From the NCBI GenBank assembly GCA_034766995.1, contig CM068323.1:22043346-22107345 (forward strand): a stretch of DNA of 64,000 bases. Reading direction: 5' to 3'. Below, piece after piece: positions 12,438 to 24,360 of the stretch. The translations under genes and the position numbers were made by a program. The notes beneath the pieces are model-generated. The model did no database searches. It was given only the letters and a program-made list of their open reading frames with translations, and was not told where the DNA came from. This stretch comes from Acanthacorydalis orientalis. Lineage: Eukaryota > Arthropoda > Insecta > Megaloptera > Corydalidae. Position 1 is the stretch's first letter, and each line of letters opens with the position of its first letter.

Positions 12438-12820
12438 ACATGAATAATAGTTATACTAGTATCTCAGAAAAAATCGGTTATTTTTCTTATACATCCAATT
12501 TTTTATATGAATTAAAAAATATATACGTATATTGTATTGGTAGAATCGTTCTAAACATACATATATATTGTAAATATCTAACTATCAAAAAATCATTACA
12601 GAAAGTCCCTATATGTAATTAATTTCAATTAAAGACAATTTTAAATTCAATCATATTCGTTGTATTTTAAATTTACTCTGTTAAATTTAAATATGCTATC
12701 AGGAATTTCTTAAATATATTAAATATATTTTTTTTATATGGATTTTAAACATTATATATAATCGTGTACTGAAAAAATAAAGTTATTGATCAACTTAATA
12801 TTTATTTTAATTAAAAGTAT

Positions 12821-12822
<2 letters not shown>
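12236..12822. other. A+T-rich spacer, no gene seen
   Basis: Contains a second (TA)n tract at 12393-12437 and otherwise plain A/T-rich sequence. Confidence 0.65.

Positions 12823-12876
<54 letters not shown>
12823..12876. repeat. (TA)n microsatellite next to a transposon end
   Basis: About 50 bp of TA ending in TGTATATTC, 20 bp left of the small hAT-like element. A matching tract (13166-13208) lies directly at that element's right end, so the element probably inserted into a TA-rich target. Confidence 0.9.
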
Positions 12877-12877
<1 letters not shown>

Positions 12878-12896
12878 TCAATACATATATCATATG

Positions 12897-13162
12897 TAGG
12901 TGCACAATCAAGAGCCTAGGAGGGGAGCCAAAGAGCCCGGCATCACCAAAGGAAAAGAAAAAAACATTATCTCCTATATATACACAGAGAGATTAATATA
13001 ACTACGACTCAAGTAATTCAAGAGCTTTGTAAAACGATAAGAAAATTGAATTTTATTCTTTATGTACATTTTTATAATCACTGAATGAATTTTATTGAAT
13101 TCACATTAAAAAAAATTATCAGTTCAACTCGGTCCCTCCAATATTAAATCCTGAGTGCACCA

Positions 13163-13165
<3 letters not shown>
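12897..13165. mobile_element. Small non-autonomous hAT-like DNA transposon (MITE), degraded
   Basis: The right end reads, on the minus strand, CAGTGGTGCACTCAGGAT, a hAT-like terminus. The left end starts GGTGCACAATCAAGAG and continues with CCTAGGAGGG, matching the right-end inner TTGGAGGG. The two ends are imperfect inverted repeats over about 35 bp. The element is about 270 bp with no coding capacity and is flanked by (TA)n on the right and nearly so on the left. The left end lacks a clear CAG, so the exact boundary and any 8-bp target duplication are uncertain. G+C content of the ends contrasts sharply with the surroundings. Confidence 0.6.
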
Positions 13166-13205
<40 letters not shown>

Positions 13206-13208
13206 TAT

Positions 13209-13430
13209 GCACAATAAAATTAATATATCTAATGACTAGCATTCTCAAATTTTATTTCTCTTATTATATTATAAACATTTATGTTTACATTGAAGTTAAT
13301 TTCGAGTGTCTCTAAATAATTTATACTAAATTTGACGCTCTCTCAAATAAATATCATATAAAATATTTTATTCATTTGAAAATTTATATGTATGAATGTG
13401 TGTTCTTGTACTGAACACATAACAAACCGA
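13209..13430. other. A+T-rich spacer, no gene seen
   Basis: Plain A/T-rich sequence between the transposon-associated TA tract and the next island. Confidence 0.6.
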
Positions 13431-13640
13431 AAGTTTTGAGTTTATCGTTGATGGTGTGTCTATAAATAGAACACCCTTAATAGTATGGCGCTCGTCCATG
13501 TTTTGATCCCTTCACGAAACCGCTTTCATTCATAATACATGAAAATTATTAAAGTTATTTAGCGAATTATGTCGAACGCTCGCTCCGTTGAACTTTGCAT
13601 GTTATTGATATTACATACTTCGCGAAATTATATTGTACGA
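13431..13640. promoter_or_regulatory. Island with a consensus MEF2-type site
   Basis: CTATAAATAG at 13460-13469 fits the MEF2 consensus YTAWWWWTAR exactly and, unlike other A/T matches here, sits in mixed sequence with CpGs (CGCTCG at 13489 and 13575). It also resembles a TATA box. TATGGCGCTCG at about 13484 contains part of a CTCF-like core. Candidate enhancer or promoter; direction is not determinable. Confidence 0.25.
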
Positions 13641-13692
13641 TGAAATTATTGTATCTAAGTTAATAATATTTAAGTGTATCGTATATACATGG

Positions 13693-13726
<34 letters not shown>

Positions 13727-13957
13727 GGGTTATTTGTTTTCTGAACTACTGTGAAGATAGCTAACGGGTATCTAATTAAAAATGTATCAACTTTCAAATA
13801 AGTTTATACACATATGTATCTAAATGTTTAAATAAATTACGTGCGTGTTAATAAAATGGCAAATTTTCATTAGATGAAAGTATTGAAGCATGAAAATACA
13901 CTTATAGTGGATGGTATGTTTTTTTAAAGCAGCCTCGAGACTAGTGAACGTTTAGTG

Positions 13958-14056
13958 ATGGATTGTAAGCTAGTAGAAGATTTAAGAGATTGTTGTATAA
14001 GTGAAATAGAGCGTAAAGAAATATGCCGAGTGATAGATACGAGAGAAAAAAACTGA
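13958..14056 (+). other. Uncertain 32-codon reading frame
   Basis: ATG at 13958 opens 32 codons, ending at TGA 14054-14056. The product begins MDCKLVEDLRDCC and is rich in Glu, Asp, Arg and Lys with an alternating charged/hydrophobic pattern suggestive of one helix. Codon use is less A/T-driven than in the spacers. No family recognised. It is either a small peptide, an exon fragment, or chance in purine-rich DNA. Confidence 0.12.
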
Positions 14057-14150
14057 CGATGATGAAGTTGTGTAATTATATAAAAAAGCATAGAACACAG
14101 GCAAGAAAAAGCGTACTATAGTGGAATGTATTTATTTGCTTCTCGCTTAT

Positions 14151-14291
14151 CGTCGTTTTTAATTTATTTTGAAGGAATATTCTTTCTTTTATCTAAAAGT
14201 CAGCTTTAATGTGTAACATCAAACATAATTATAATATTAAAATATCTTTTATTAAATCACTTCTATTCAATGCAAAATTTTAATCACAAAT

Positions 14292-14357
<66 letters not shown>

Positions 14358-15180
14358 GTTGATAAAAGATAACGTCCCTTTGAAATTTCACATTTCATGT
14401 TTATCAATTATAATATTTTTATTTTATTTGATTAAATTATAAAAAAAAAACGAATTATGTTCGGATAATAATTATTTTATTCTATTCAAGTTTTAATATC
14501 ATTTTACTAAATAGTAATATTAATGTAATTTCGCTAAAATCAATATAATTGAATTTAAATTATTCAATCAACAACAAGAGATAATTTAATCACTTTAAAA
14601 ATGATAAAAAATTCATAATAGCTTCATAAATATTTTAGTTATTCAAATATGAACAAAAAAATTTGTCAGTTTTCAAGAAATAAAATAATGTGTTCTATCA
14701 AAATATAATAAAATAATATTTTGATATAACAATATACTTCAGACGTGTAAATAAATATGAATATATATACAGAAAATATGAAAACTGTTGTGAATAAGTA
14801 ATTATGAATAAACACTTTCTTTTTTGCTATAACATTTCTTTTAAATTATTTATTACTCAAGCGATAAATATTTGTTTATATGTGAAGTTTTTGTCTATAA
14901 AAAATTTTTAACAATGTCAATTTCAGTCATATTATCATTAACCGTAACAAAAAGTATAGGAACATTTTAAAATGAAATTATAGAAATAGTTTAAATTATG
15001 TGTAAAAGTGTCAATGTGGAAATAATTAAGTGCACATATGAGATCATATTAAAATTGTTTGATAAAATATAAGATAATAAAAAGGATAAAAATGTTTTTT
15101 TTTTATTAAATGAGCTGATATATACTAATATAAATGATGTAATTAAAGCTCGTTTGAGGACAATTTAAAAACTAATAAAA
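14151..15180. other. A+T-rich spacer, no gene seen
   Basis: Contains the long (TA)n tract at 14294-14355 and otherwise A/T-rich sequence. Confidence 0.65.
14294..14355. repeat. (TA)n microsatellite, about 62 bp
   Basis: Uninterrupted TA repeat within the spacer. Confidence 0.97.
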
Positions 15181-15760
15181 ATTAATGACAAATAACGTAT
15201 GAAGTTTCCGTTCGATAAAAATGTCAAAAGATTCGATTGATGACTGAAATCCGTCCTTTGAACTTGCGATAATGATAATAATAATAATAATAAAAGAAAG
15301 CAGATAAAAGACTCGGTGGCAATGTTGTAGCTACGTTAGCTATTACAGCCGTTTTATTTTCGACAAATAATGACATCGATCCAATGTGTCATCTATGATA
15401 AAGAAAAATTAATAATATCACTCGACCTCATGGTTGACGCGTCGAAAAAATATATATCTCTACACATTATCTTCATCCGACTGTATGTTTCTTTCGTGGC
15501 AGAAAAACCTCATTTTTCATTTTGAAAATTTTTCAATATCCCAACGGTATTGTTATATCTAGTCGAAGGCGTACGTTAAATTGTATCATGTTCATCTCGA
15601 AAAACAGTGTCATTTATCACGTTTTAATTGTGACGTGCGAAGAATTTTGTATTTAGTAATCTAAATGTCTTGTAATTTCATTTGTCAATGTTACACGATT
15701 TTTTCGGGTTGGAAAATTGATGGCAAGTAATATAAGATTTTCACTCGAAAGTAGGGAAAA
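15181..15760. promoter_or_regulatory. Weak mixed-composition island
   Basis: Moderately non-A/T with scattered CpGs (ACGCGTCGAAA near 15436) and a short (ATA)n run at about 15271-15295. Motif content is not distinctive. Listed because it breaks the A/T monotony. Confidence 0.18.
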
Positions 15761-16120
15761 TCTGGAATGAATTAATATTAAACTTGTAATGATTTTCAAG
15801 GATTTAATATAAGAGATTGATAGTGAAATATAAATTTTGAACGTTACTAAGAGTCTCTATAAAATGGAGGAAACTTATGCAAGCAACGTTTATTGACTTT
15901 TTCATTTATAGAAAGTAACTGTAAAAGTACGGCTATGTGACATTTTATTATTAATTGTTTCTCGTCGATATTTAATCAAAATTCGACTCGACCAATATAT
16001 TGATATAAGTGGCAATATAAACAGAATTTGATGAAAATAAGAAACTTTTATTTAATAACTACAGACTAAGATTGAAATCATTATTGTTTACCTTACACTT
16101 TTGTAAATCTTATCAGAGAT

Positions 16121-16440
16121 GTTGTAGTATGTCTCATACTATACATGAATACACATAGGTACACACACGCGTGTGTGCGTAACTTGCACGAGTATAGACC
16201 GAACGAGATGAGCACACGATGAAGAAAAGTTCGATCTTCGGAACGGGGGAAAAGTCGTAGCCGAGTACGATGAAACTTTTCATCCGGCCCGTGACTTTTA
16301 TTGCCATAAAGTTGTCATGGAACGCGAGCCAAGATGATAGCACTTTGTGAAAAGTAACTTCACGAGCGTAGGTGGATGCTGTGAAGGGATTGGGGAAACG
16401 TTAGCTGTCACGTGATCACAACTTGAATCCATGTATTTTG
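16121..16440. promoter_or_regulatory. CpG-rich island with CA-CGCG-TG palindrome and paired TTTAT words
   Basis: A perfect palindrome CACACACGCGTGTGTG lies at 16162-16177 and is alternating purine-pyrimidine. Downstream, CTTTTATTGCCATAAAG (16295-16311) has inverted TTTAT/ATAAA words (caudal/Abd-B type) around GCCAT (16303-16307), the PHO/YY1 core. CpGs are frequent to about 16365. The pattern suggests a developmental regulatory element; this is inference. Confidence 0.33.
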
Positions 16441-16590
16441 ATAGAAAGGCACAATGGTGTTTGAACATGCAGTTTTTTTTTTGTTTATAGACTAGTTATT
16501 TGACTTTCATATTCAAAAACACATATACAAACTTTAGAAAACTCTCCGATAACATATAGAACAGGAAGATATGAAAGTAGATCTATATTC

Positions 16591-16627
<37 letters not shown>

Positions 16628-17100
16628 TCTATTTGATTGAAAAATCAAAGAAGTAAAACGGTATTAAATAATAAATTAATGTTTAATATTCAAATCAAGT
16701 ACATTTTTATTTCTATTCATCTATTTAAGTTTTATACTAAATTAAAAGATATAATAAATTGAAAGAAATTTTATAAAACTGTAATTGTATTTTTGAAATA
16801 AAATTAATAATAATAATAACAAAACTAAACGCTTATTAAAAAGAAGTGTATATAAAAATATTTTTCTATATAAGTTTAAATATACACAAACAGATTACAT
16901 ACAAGTATGTATGTGTATTTCTCAGAGACGGATCATAAAACTTTCATCTTATTTAAGTTTTCAATTTATATTAAAATTCTTTCTGTTCAGAAGCTTTATA
17001 GATTGTCAATTGAAAGAATACCAATTTGAAATTGAAAAACATGGAAACATTTTGATAGTTCTTGTATACAAACACACACATACAAAAAAAACATGTCATA
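16441..17100. other. A+T-rich spacer, no gene seen
   Basis: Includes a (TA)n tract at 16593-16623. The open frame at 16911-17105 has no recognisable product. Confidence 0.65.
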
Positions 17101-17400
17101 ACTAGTTGTATCAGGAGAAGCTGCTACATCTACGTCAAAATCAATTTCCCGTGTTCACCTCAACCCGGTCAAAACAATTTCCTCGCCGCTGAGATGACGA
17201 AAACCTGAGAGGTATTTTCTGAAACTGTTTTCTCTAAAAAAAAAATATTCTAGGTTGGAATAACAGTAGCAACGTTGATACAAAGACTGAATGATTCCAT
17301 AACATCATAACATCATCGTTGTCGTCCGCTACCGAAAAACTTTTCTGTTACTTCATCGAAAAACTCATCACTCTATCTATTCGCCCTTTCGAACTTTACT
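17101..17400. promoter_or_regulatory. Weak mixed-composition island
   Basis: About 300 bp with CpGs (CCTCGCCGCTGAG near 17181, GTCGTCCGCTACCG near 17321) and a tandem ATAACATC pair near 17299. No coding or RNA signal. Confidence 0.2.
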
Positions 17401-17420
17401 ATTTATTCAATAAAAGTAGT

Positions 17421-17462
<42 letters not shown>

Positions 17463-18655
17463 ATTTATGTTTTCGATAAGATTCTTGAAAATAAATAACA
17501 ATATCTTTCTTTCTATCATCGATAAAAATAAATCTTTGAGTATGGGACAAGTTTTTTTTTATAATAATATTGAATCCATTTCAGAACATTTAGCAAAACT
17601 TTTATTACAGTCCAATCGAATGAAAAATAATCTTTCCTAATAATAAATCTTTAGTCAAAAAACATAAAATGTACTGTAATCCCTCATAAATGTATAAGCT
17701 TCCGATATTTTATCATCTTTGACATACGCTTACTTACAGAAAGTAATTAATTTTTACAAGTGAAATGAATTATATAATAAATATTTCATATAAAAGAAAA
17801 TGTCAATAATTTCAGTAAAGTATCTGTTTGTAAATAAATTAATATTAAATAGATTTCTAATAGTAGTATTTTCATATGTCGAATTAAATTTATTAAAAAG
17901 ATAATTTTAATCAGAAATTACAATCTCATTAAAATCATATTATTTTTTTATCCTTTGAACTTATCTCGCATTCCGTATTTAACATTTCACACTTATATTA
18001 AGTTTAAACAAACTGACATAGTTTTAAGTAATAACTGATAATATTTCTTTAAAACAGTAATGTAGACATTAAGTTACACAAAACTTTCTAGGCCAACACA
18101 AATAATATCACATTTCAAAACAAATATGTATTCATACACTATATAATTTTCATTTTATTACCCTCAGAGTTCACTAACAACAACGTAAACTTCTCAAGAG
18201 GACAAAATGGTACAATATATATTTTTCTGACTTATAAACAACTTTCAAACCGAATTGTATATTTCATTTTATATCATTTAAGGAGTATCAGACAATCTTG
18301 TTGATTGATTGATTATGAAAAAGTTGATTAAGGTTTTATATTTATCTGTACTATATATATATATATATATAAATGGCTATGTAAAAAATGTACAATTCTC
18401 CTGTAGACTACATTGTTTAAATACCTTTTCGTACATATTTTGTGTGAAAAATGAAACAACGACGACGAATAAACAAAATGGAACTTTTATGAACGCAACT
18501 GAAATTAACTTTATGATTAATCGCGCTAACATAACATATTTCACACGTACCTCATAACATTTAAAGCATTGAATAATTAAATTTGTATTATAAGAGTTTT
18601 AATACGTACGAAAAAAAAGTGTTTAAAAAATATATACGTAGGTGTGTAATATAAT
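17401..18655. other. A+T-rich spacer, no gene seen
   Basis: Contains (TA)n at 17423-17459 and 18350-18371 and tandem TGAT units (18302-18314) that include the Hox/Exd-like word TGATTGATTA. Otherwise A/T-rich. Confidence 0.6.
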
Positions 18656-19170
18656 ACGCGAACAAGTGTAATGAGAAATAAAAAGGACTACTACTGGTTG
18701 GCGAGGGTGTTTTTTCGTACAGATGAATGCAAATAATATTTCAACGGCGTTAAATTAACAAAAAAAAAAGAAGCAGCTTTTCACGTCAGCGCTTATCACC
18801 TAATAACTTATCCTCAAAGAAGGACCAGTCGTTATTAGTCCTCCGCATTATTTTAATGAGATATTCTACAGGCCATCATCCACTTTTATTAAATTTTTTT
18901 ACGGTGGCGCAGAAAATATATATATAAAACGCGATTCAAGACTGCACAATAATGCTTTATATCGTCGTGTTTTTTCTACAGATTAAACCTAAAAATAATC
19001 TTTAAAACGACTATGATACATTTTCTTTTGCAGAATAAGATGTACTGTGAGGAATTTCATTTTTTTTTGTACTCGTGTTCTTTGCTTAAAATCGTAACAG
19101 GGAGGGATTATTTTTTAATAACAGTCACGCGTACTCGCTGTTAAATCTCTTAATTTATCTGTTTCTCTTT
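18656..19170. promoter_or_regulatory. Island with GATA words, inverted homeodomain words and a CTCF-like core
   Basis: GATA-type words CTTATCA (18792-18798) and CTTATCC (18807-18813) flank CTAATAAC (18800-18807), which is repeated inverted as GTTATTAG (18831-18838). ACGTCAGCG precedes them at about 18784. CGGTGGCGC at 18902-18910 matches 8 of 9 positions of the CTCF core AGRKGGCRS and recurs exactly near 48.27 kb. Likely an enhancer or boundary-type element; not tested. Confidence 0.33.
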
Positions 19171-19540
19171 TTTGTAAAGCTGGCATTGTTTTGTATGTAT
19201 GTAACTGTTTTCATATTCGTAATTCGGGATAAAAAATTACAGCCGTTTTATTAAATATTTTCAGTATTATAATCACATAAAGAAGACTATTGAAAGTAAA
19301 TTTTTAAATAAACAAATATTATTTTTCATATTAACAAAGATTATTTTTTTTAACGTTGAAGTCGGACTTTATGAAATGTTTGTGACAATATTTTAGACAC
19401 ATATTTTAGTTTTAATTTGATAAATAAACACTAATATCTTTACTAAGTTAGTTATTTGATTATTTTCATAGATTTTTTTTAAAGAAGTCAACACTTTTTA
19501 AACTTTCTATTAAAGTAACATTTATGGCACATTTCTAATA

Positions 19541-20040
19541 TTCCCCTATCGTCTTTAAATTCAAGCCAAGTCATATTTCCGCCTCACACAGAACGTCGTC
19601 GTGATTTAAAACAAAAACAAGCCGAATGTCAGCAAAGTTTTAAACGACTTTATATATAACCTACCAACTATAATTAATCAATCAGTGTAACGTCAGCAAT
19701 TTCCATTGATTGCCGTTCCGAACGAAGATAACACATCCGAATAATTTTATCTCCCGAGCCGAATAATCAATTGATTGCATTTCCCCCAAACAATGTGCGC
19801 ACGCGAAGGTATCAATGATACAAAAGCGTCCATTGGGATGCACCAATGCGTACTATTACAGCTAAGGGCCGGACGCACTAAAAGCATAAATCAGCAAGTC
19901 GTACAAGATGTCTTTTTGTTCGCAATCCCTATCCAAGCTAACATGGCAAATGGTTCAAGGAAGCGGTTACGTACAGCTTGTTAACCAGACATCAGCCACC
20001 CTCGAGAGATTTCACTTTGTTTAGACGAGCAAAGAGCTGG
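19541..20040. promoter_or_regulatory. Island with clustered Hox/Exd-type sites, candidate developmental enhancer
   Basis: TAATTAATCAATCA (19671-19684) reads TGATTGATTA on the minus strand, a classic Exd/Pbx-Hox composite. CATTGATTGCC follows at about 19704, and AATCAATTGATT (19765-19776) is a perfect 12-bp palindrome of the same half-site. The rest of the island to 20040 is CpG-bearing and non-repetitive. An ATG-less frame across 19775-19984 has no known domain. Three half-site clusters in 110 bp make this one of the best enhancer candidates here. Confidence 0.4.
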
Positions 20041-20626
20041 ATGTCTATACGTGTTCATCCAAACAATGTTTATATATATATATATAGTTCATATTTACAT
20101 TAGTAATAAATAGAAATTTAAAAAAATATTGAGTATAATAAGTATTATAAAACATCAGTAATCAAATACTATTTCTTTCTGTAATATGATTTCAAATATA
20201 AATCTGTCGTTAAAAATACAACAATACATAACTAAATTCTTTGAAAACAAACTACCATTACCATCCTTTAAGTTCAATAAAACGAAAAGATTAATTACAT
20301 TTTAAAATATTGTGGAGTATGCGAAAAAAAACATTGTTTATTTATTAAATCGATCTATTAAATATAACAGGCTTTCTCTTTAAAATTATTTTTTCACTAT
20401 ATAATATTTATTATATTATTAAACTCTAAATAATTAGAGAATAAAAAGTTTAAATGAAAAATATAAATTTGTCCAAAATAGGATAATAGTAACAGATTTA
20501 TATACATTAAACTTCTTATATAAAAATTTACATATGTAAATTTCAGTTAAATTGTAATTGTGTGATTGTAATTTCTTAGTTATTTTCAAAAAATAATAAC
20601 CTATCTTATTTTTGTTAATTTAACTT

Positions 20627-20659
<33 letters not shown>

Positions 20660-20760
20660 ATGTATGTATTAAATTCTATAAGAATAATATAAAAAATGAA
20701 AGCCTCGCTTGAAAAGTAAATAAAGCAAAAAAAAATTTCAATTAGAAAAAAATACTAATA
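20041..20760. other. A+T-rich spacer, no gene seen
   Basis: Contains (TA)n at 20071-20086 and a TA-then-TG compound tract at 20625-20660. Confidence 0.65.
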
Positions 20761-21010
20761 TAAAAAACTTTTGTGACGTGCGCATTGTATAAAATTCACA
20801 ATTGGTCCGTTCGCGGAATTTTCTTCATTAAAGTCTCTTTAAATTTCAAATAAACGACAAATTTAAAACTTTTATCCTGCACGTATTACTTCTATTTATT
20901 AACGCCCACCGTTTATACATTTAAAAATAAAACGTGCTCCGTTACGATTTCATTTAAATAATGGCTACGTTATTCAGTCCGCCTTTATCATGTTCTGTAA
21001 CCAAATATTT
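20761..21010. promoter_or_regulatory. Weak island with EGR-like word
   Basis: Mixed sequence with ACGCCCACCG near 20901, close to the EGR/Stripe word CGCCCACGC on one strand, and several CpGs. Support is slight. Confidence 0.2.
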
Positions 21011-21150
21011 ATAATATGAATTAAAAAATATTTTTTTGAATGCACGGTTGTTTTTTTTGTATTCCAGTTTCACAATGGTTTTAATTAATTCTGATAAATT
21101 TTAATTTAATAATAATATTGTATACTTACAAACCTATGAAAACACATACC

Positions 21151-21156
<6 letters not shown>

Positions 21157-21203
<47 letters not shown>
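21157..21203. repeat. (TA)n microsatellite with CATA edge
   Basis: ACATACATAC leads into about 44 bp of TA. Confidence 0.96.
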
Positions 21204-21209
<6 letters not shown>

Positions 21210-22070
21210 GGTCTTTTTAAAATAAAGATGAATTTTATTATAATTATTCTAAAGATTTTTGAACAATTTTAAAATAAAATCTAATGTATTCTTAAATATA
21301 TTATTTCATGTTTTTTAAATATGTGTAAATAAAACACTAATGCTTTTCAGAACTGAAAATGAAAGTATTTCTTTTTCTGAAATAGATTCGTTATTTAAAT
21401 TAAAACTTTTTTAATCTTATTTATTAATAATTTATATATAAGAAGTAAATATACATTTTTTTTAATTCAATACAAATGTAGTTTGTTCACTTTAAAATGT
21501 TATATTTTTTCTAAAGTAATAACAGCGTTCGCTTCTCTTATAATTTGTATTTATAAGTTTTTATAATGCTATTGAAATCGAATCTCATTCAGTGTTTTAA
21601 TACAAACTGATCTTTTTCTTTATATAAAATATTATAGGAAATTATATTGCTTTTTAAAGAATATTGAACAGTTTTGCTAGTCAATGAATTGAATAATATT
21701 TTTCGTTTGTCTTTTATTGATTACATTCATTTTTTCTACAAATCTTAAAAAGAATTACTCATGTTTATATTGTCAATCACATCGTTTATGGAATGATAAT
21801 TATTCATTAATAATAAATTTACCAATTATTTTATGTTCAGTTAAATTAAATTAACTAAATAAAGAAGCATTTCAGATGCAAACCGTTCACAAAAGTTTAA
21901 TTTAATTAATTTATGCTAAATGTAAATTGTTTTTTATTGAATTTTGTAGATATTTGAAAATAAACATATTACCTCCGTTTCAATTAAAAATTCGTTTTCA
22001 TTAAATTTTCATACATTTACTATATTTTTAGTAGAAACGTAATTATATGTAAATTGAAAAAATATTCAAT

Positions 22071-22072
<2 letters not shown>

Positions 22073-22141
<69 letters not shown>
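22073..22141. repeat. (TA)n microsatellite, about 68 bp
   Basis: Uninterrupted TA repeat. Confidence 0.97.
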
Positions 22142-22143
<2 letters not shown>

Positions 22144-22904
22144 AATTTATACGTTTCATCAATATTCTGATTATAAAACACTGAATATATAAATTACGAA
22201 TTCAAATGTTATTTAAATTTTCATCATTCTGTTAGTTATTTAAAAATAAATTCAATTATATTTGTATTAAAATGTATATTGTGAAATGTACTAAAAGTTA
22301 TATTTAGAATTTATCTGTCAATTACTATAATATGGTCTATAATATCTATGTTTGTATTTGAAGATTCAAATGTATACATTCAGGCTAAAAATAATTAAAT
22401 TTGATTCATATTTTCATCCCTAGTTGCCATAAACTATATATTATAAAAATTATATTTTTCACAGAAATATTGTACTTATTGTACAACTAGAACTTAACGA
22501 ATACGTTTTATGTTTTTAAAGTAATATATTCAGGGAACCATGTTATTTTTTTACAATTACATAGAGTATTATGGTTCAATACTTTTGAAAGAACTACTAA
22601 TTGAAGACTCTTGTGGACATTTTTGAATATTTTTAAAGTAAACACCTAATAGATACATTTTTTAATGATCAATCATAAATCTGGGCTGAAAAGATTGAAA
22701 ATATTTTGAAAATTGATTTTATTTTTATAAGATACTTGTATACTGTTTTAATAAACGTTGTATATTTTATTTAAAATATATTTTAATAAAAAACCAGTTT
22801 ATTAGTTAATCTGTTAGTCATTAGTTAAATTGGTGTGTTGTATTTCTCTCGTATAAATCAATTTTATGAAAAATCGTAAAATAACTTTGTAATGAATATA
22901 AGTT

Positions 22905-22990
22905 TTAATCACCCACAGTATGTGGTTAAACAACCGCATGTGGTAAACTGAAATCGTATTGAAAACCACTACTGTGGAGATAAATTCAAA
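22905..22990. promoter_or_regulatory. RUNX-word cluster that also forms an imperfect hairpin
   Basis: RUNX cores TGTGGT at 22921-22926 and 22939-22944, ACCGCA at 22933-22938 and near-matches at 22912-22917, 22965-22970 and 22972-22977 fall within 66 bp. The same bases form a stem: CCACAGTA/TACTGTGG and GTGGTT/AACCAC with one bulged T, about 14 pairs, extended outward by ATC/GAT and TT/AA with mismatches, around a loop of about 36 nt. It could be a RUNX-bound element, a small hairpin RNA, or the remnant of an inverted-repeat transposon. It is isolated in A/T-rich sequence. Confidence 0.35.
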
Positions 22991-23340
22991 TGTGCTTAAT
23001 AATTTACATACACCATTTCGAGTGGGTTATAAAATATAAGGAATAAACTTTTTACAATTATACGATTATCTTTTATGACTTCACTCGGTATGCTTTTTTA
23101 AATTTATATGTTTTAATATCATTTTACATACAAAATTTTCAAATACATTCAGTAAAAATTTCTAAAAAAAAGTCTTTATTATAAACACTAATCTTTTAAA
23201 TTGTTTTTTTGATTTAAATCTGATTGAAAATTTGTTGTAAAATTTTGAATAAAATATATTAAAGAAAGTATTCTTAAAAATAATACTTTTCCAGCATCTT
23301 ATAATATTCTCATATAAACTTATACTATTTTCATATAAAA
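22991..23340. other. A+T-rich spacer, no gene seen
   Basis: Plain A/T-rich sequence. A minus-strand frame at 23162-23422 is unremarkable. Confidence 0.6.
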
Positions 23341-23680
23341 TGATCGGAATAGGTGCGCATTCTACAATGATTACAACATAAAAGACGCAACTGTAACTCA
23401 ACATTCTGACACGCAGAATCAAATAATTACCGTCAATTACTATTCATAACCTCATACTCTTCGTGAATCCTGTTTCAACAAATGATATAATTAAAAGACA
23501 TTAGAACAATTCGATGGATGAATTTCATATATATCAGTCGTACTGTTAAAATCACAACCGTGATACGTTTTCGGAGGGTTGAAATCGTTTCGATGAAACA
23601 GAGAAACTGTCATTGTAACAGAAGGTTTTATGTAATTGTCATTATATAATTATTCTGTGCGCAAAGTCTTTAATGATACG
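23341..23680. promoter_or_regulatory. Weak mixed-composition island
   Basis: Moderately non-A/T with ATCACAACCGTGATACG (about 23550) whose ends are inverted. A few CpGs. No coding signal. Confidence 0.18.
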
Positions 23681-23950
23681 GTTTTATTTTTCGAATTGAT
23701 TTAATTACATTACTTACACATTTAAAATTTATCTCATTTTATCTATGAACTATTTTCGCTAAAAATTACCTACATGATTAGATATAAGTTTTTTTTAAAT
23801 CCTTAAATGAAATTAAAACGCTATTACATTTATCTAATTAAATATTTTCTATTCTATTTGTAACTATTTCTGTTTATTTCTAAAGATAACATTAATAGAA
23901 ACCGTTGGATCTTTCGATGATCATCATTAATGAAACTCTAAAGTGTAATA

Positions 23951-24314
23951 GTTGCATCCTTAAACAGATTTCATTACCAAGATACGTTCGGTCAGTTTGG
24001 TTCTTCAGTCGCTTTGTTCAGGTCAAGAAGCGTTAGTCCTTTGTACTGATAGTTAAAAGCTAATGGATTGTAAAGTTGATATTAAGTTGTGTTGAGCTAT
24101 TTGAGTTTACAAACAGCTGACGACTTCAATCGAAATACTGATTTACAACTACAATTCTAACTTGTATGTATTTATATAAGGAAACATCATTTTAACACCG
24201 ATTATAAATAAAACGGGAAAGCCTACTATTTTTACACTGAAATTACTCCAATAATATTAAACACTTGTACATAATAATTCATTTATATTTATCATTAATA
24301 TAAAAATTTAAATA

Positions 24315-24360
<46 letters not shown>

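Larger units (their letters stand above)
21011..22904. other. Long A+T-rich spacer, no gene seen
   Basis: About 1.9 kb, the longest featureless stretch, with (TA)n tracts at 21157-21203 and 22073-22141. No exon, RNA or transposon end recognised. Confidence 0.7.
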
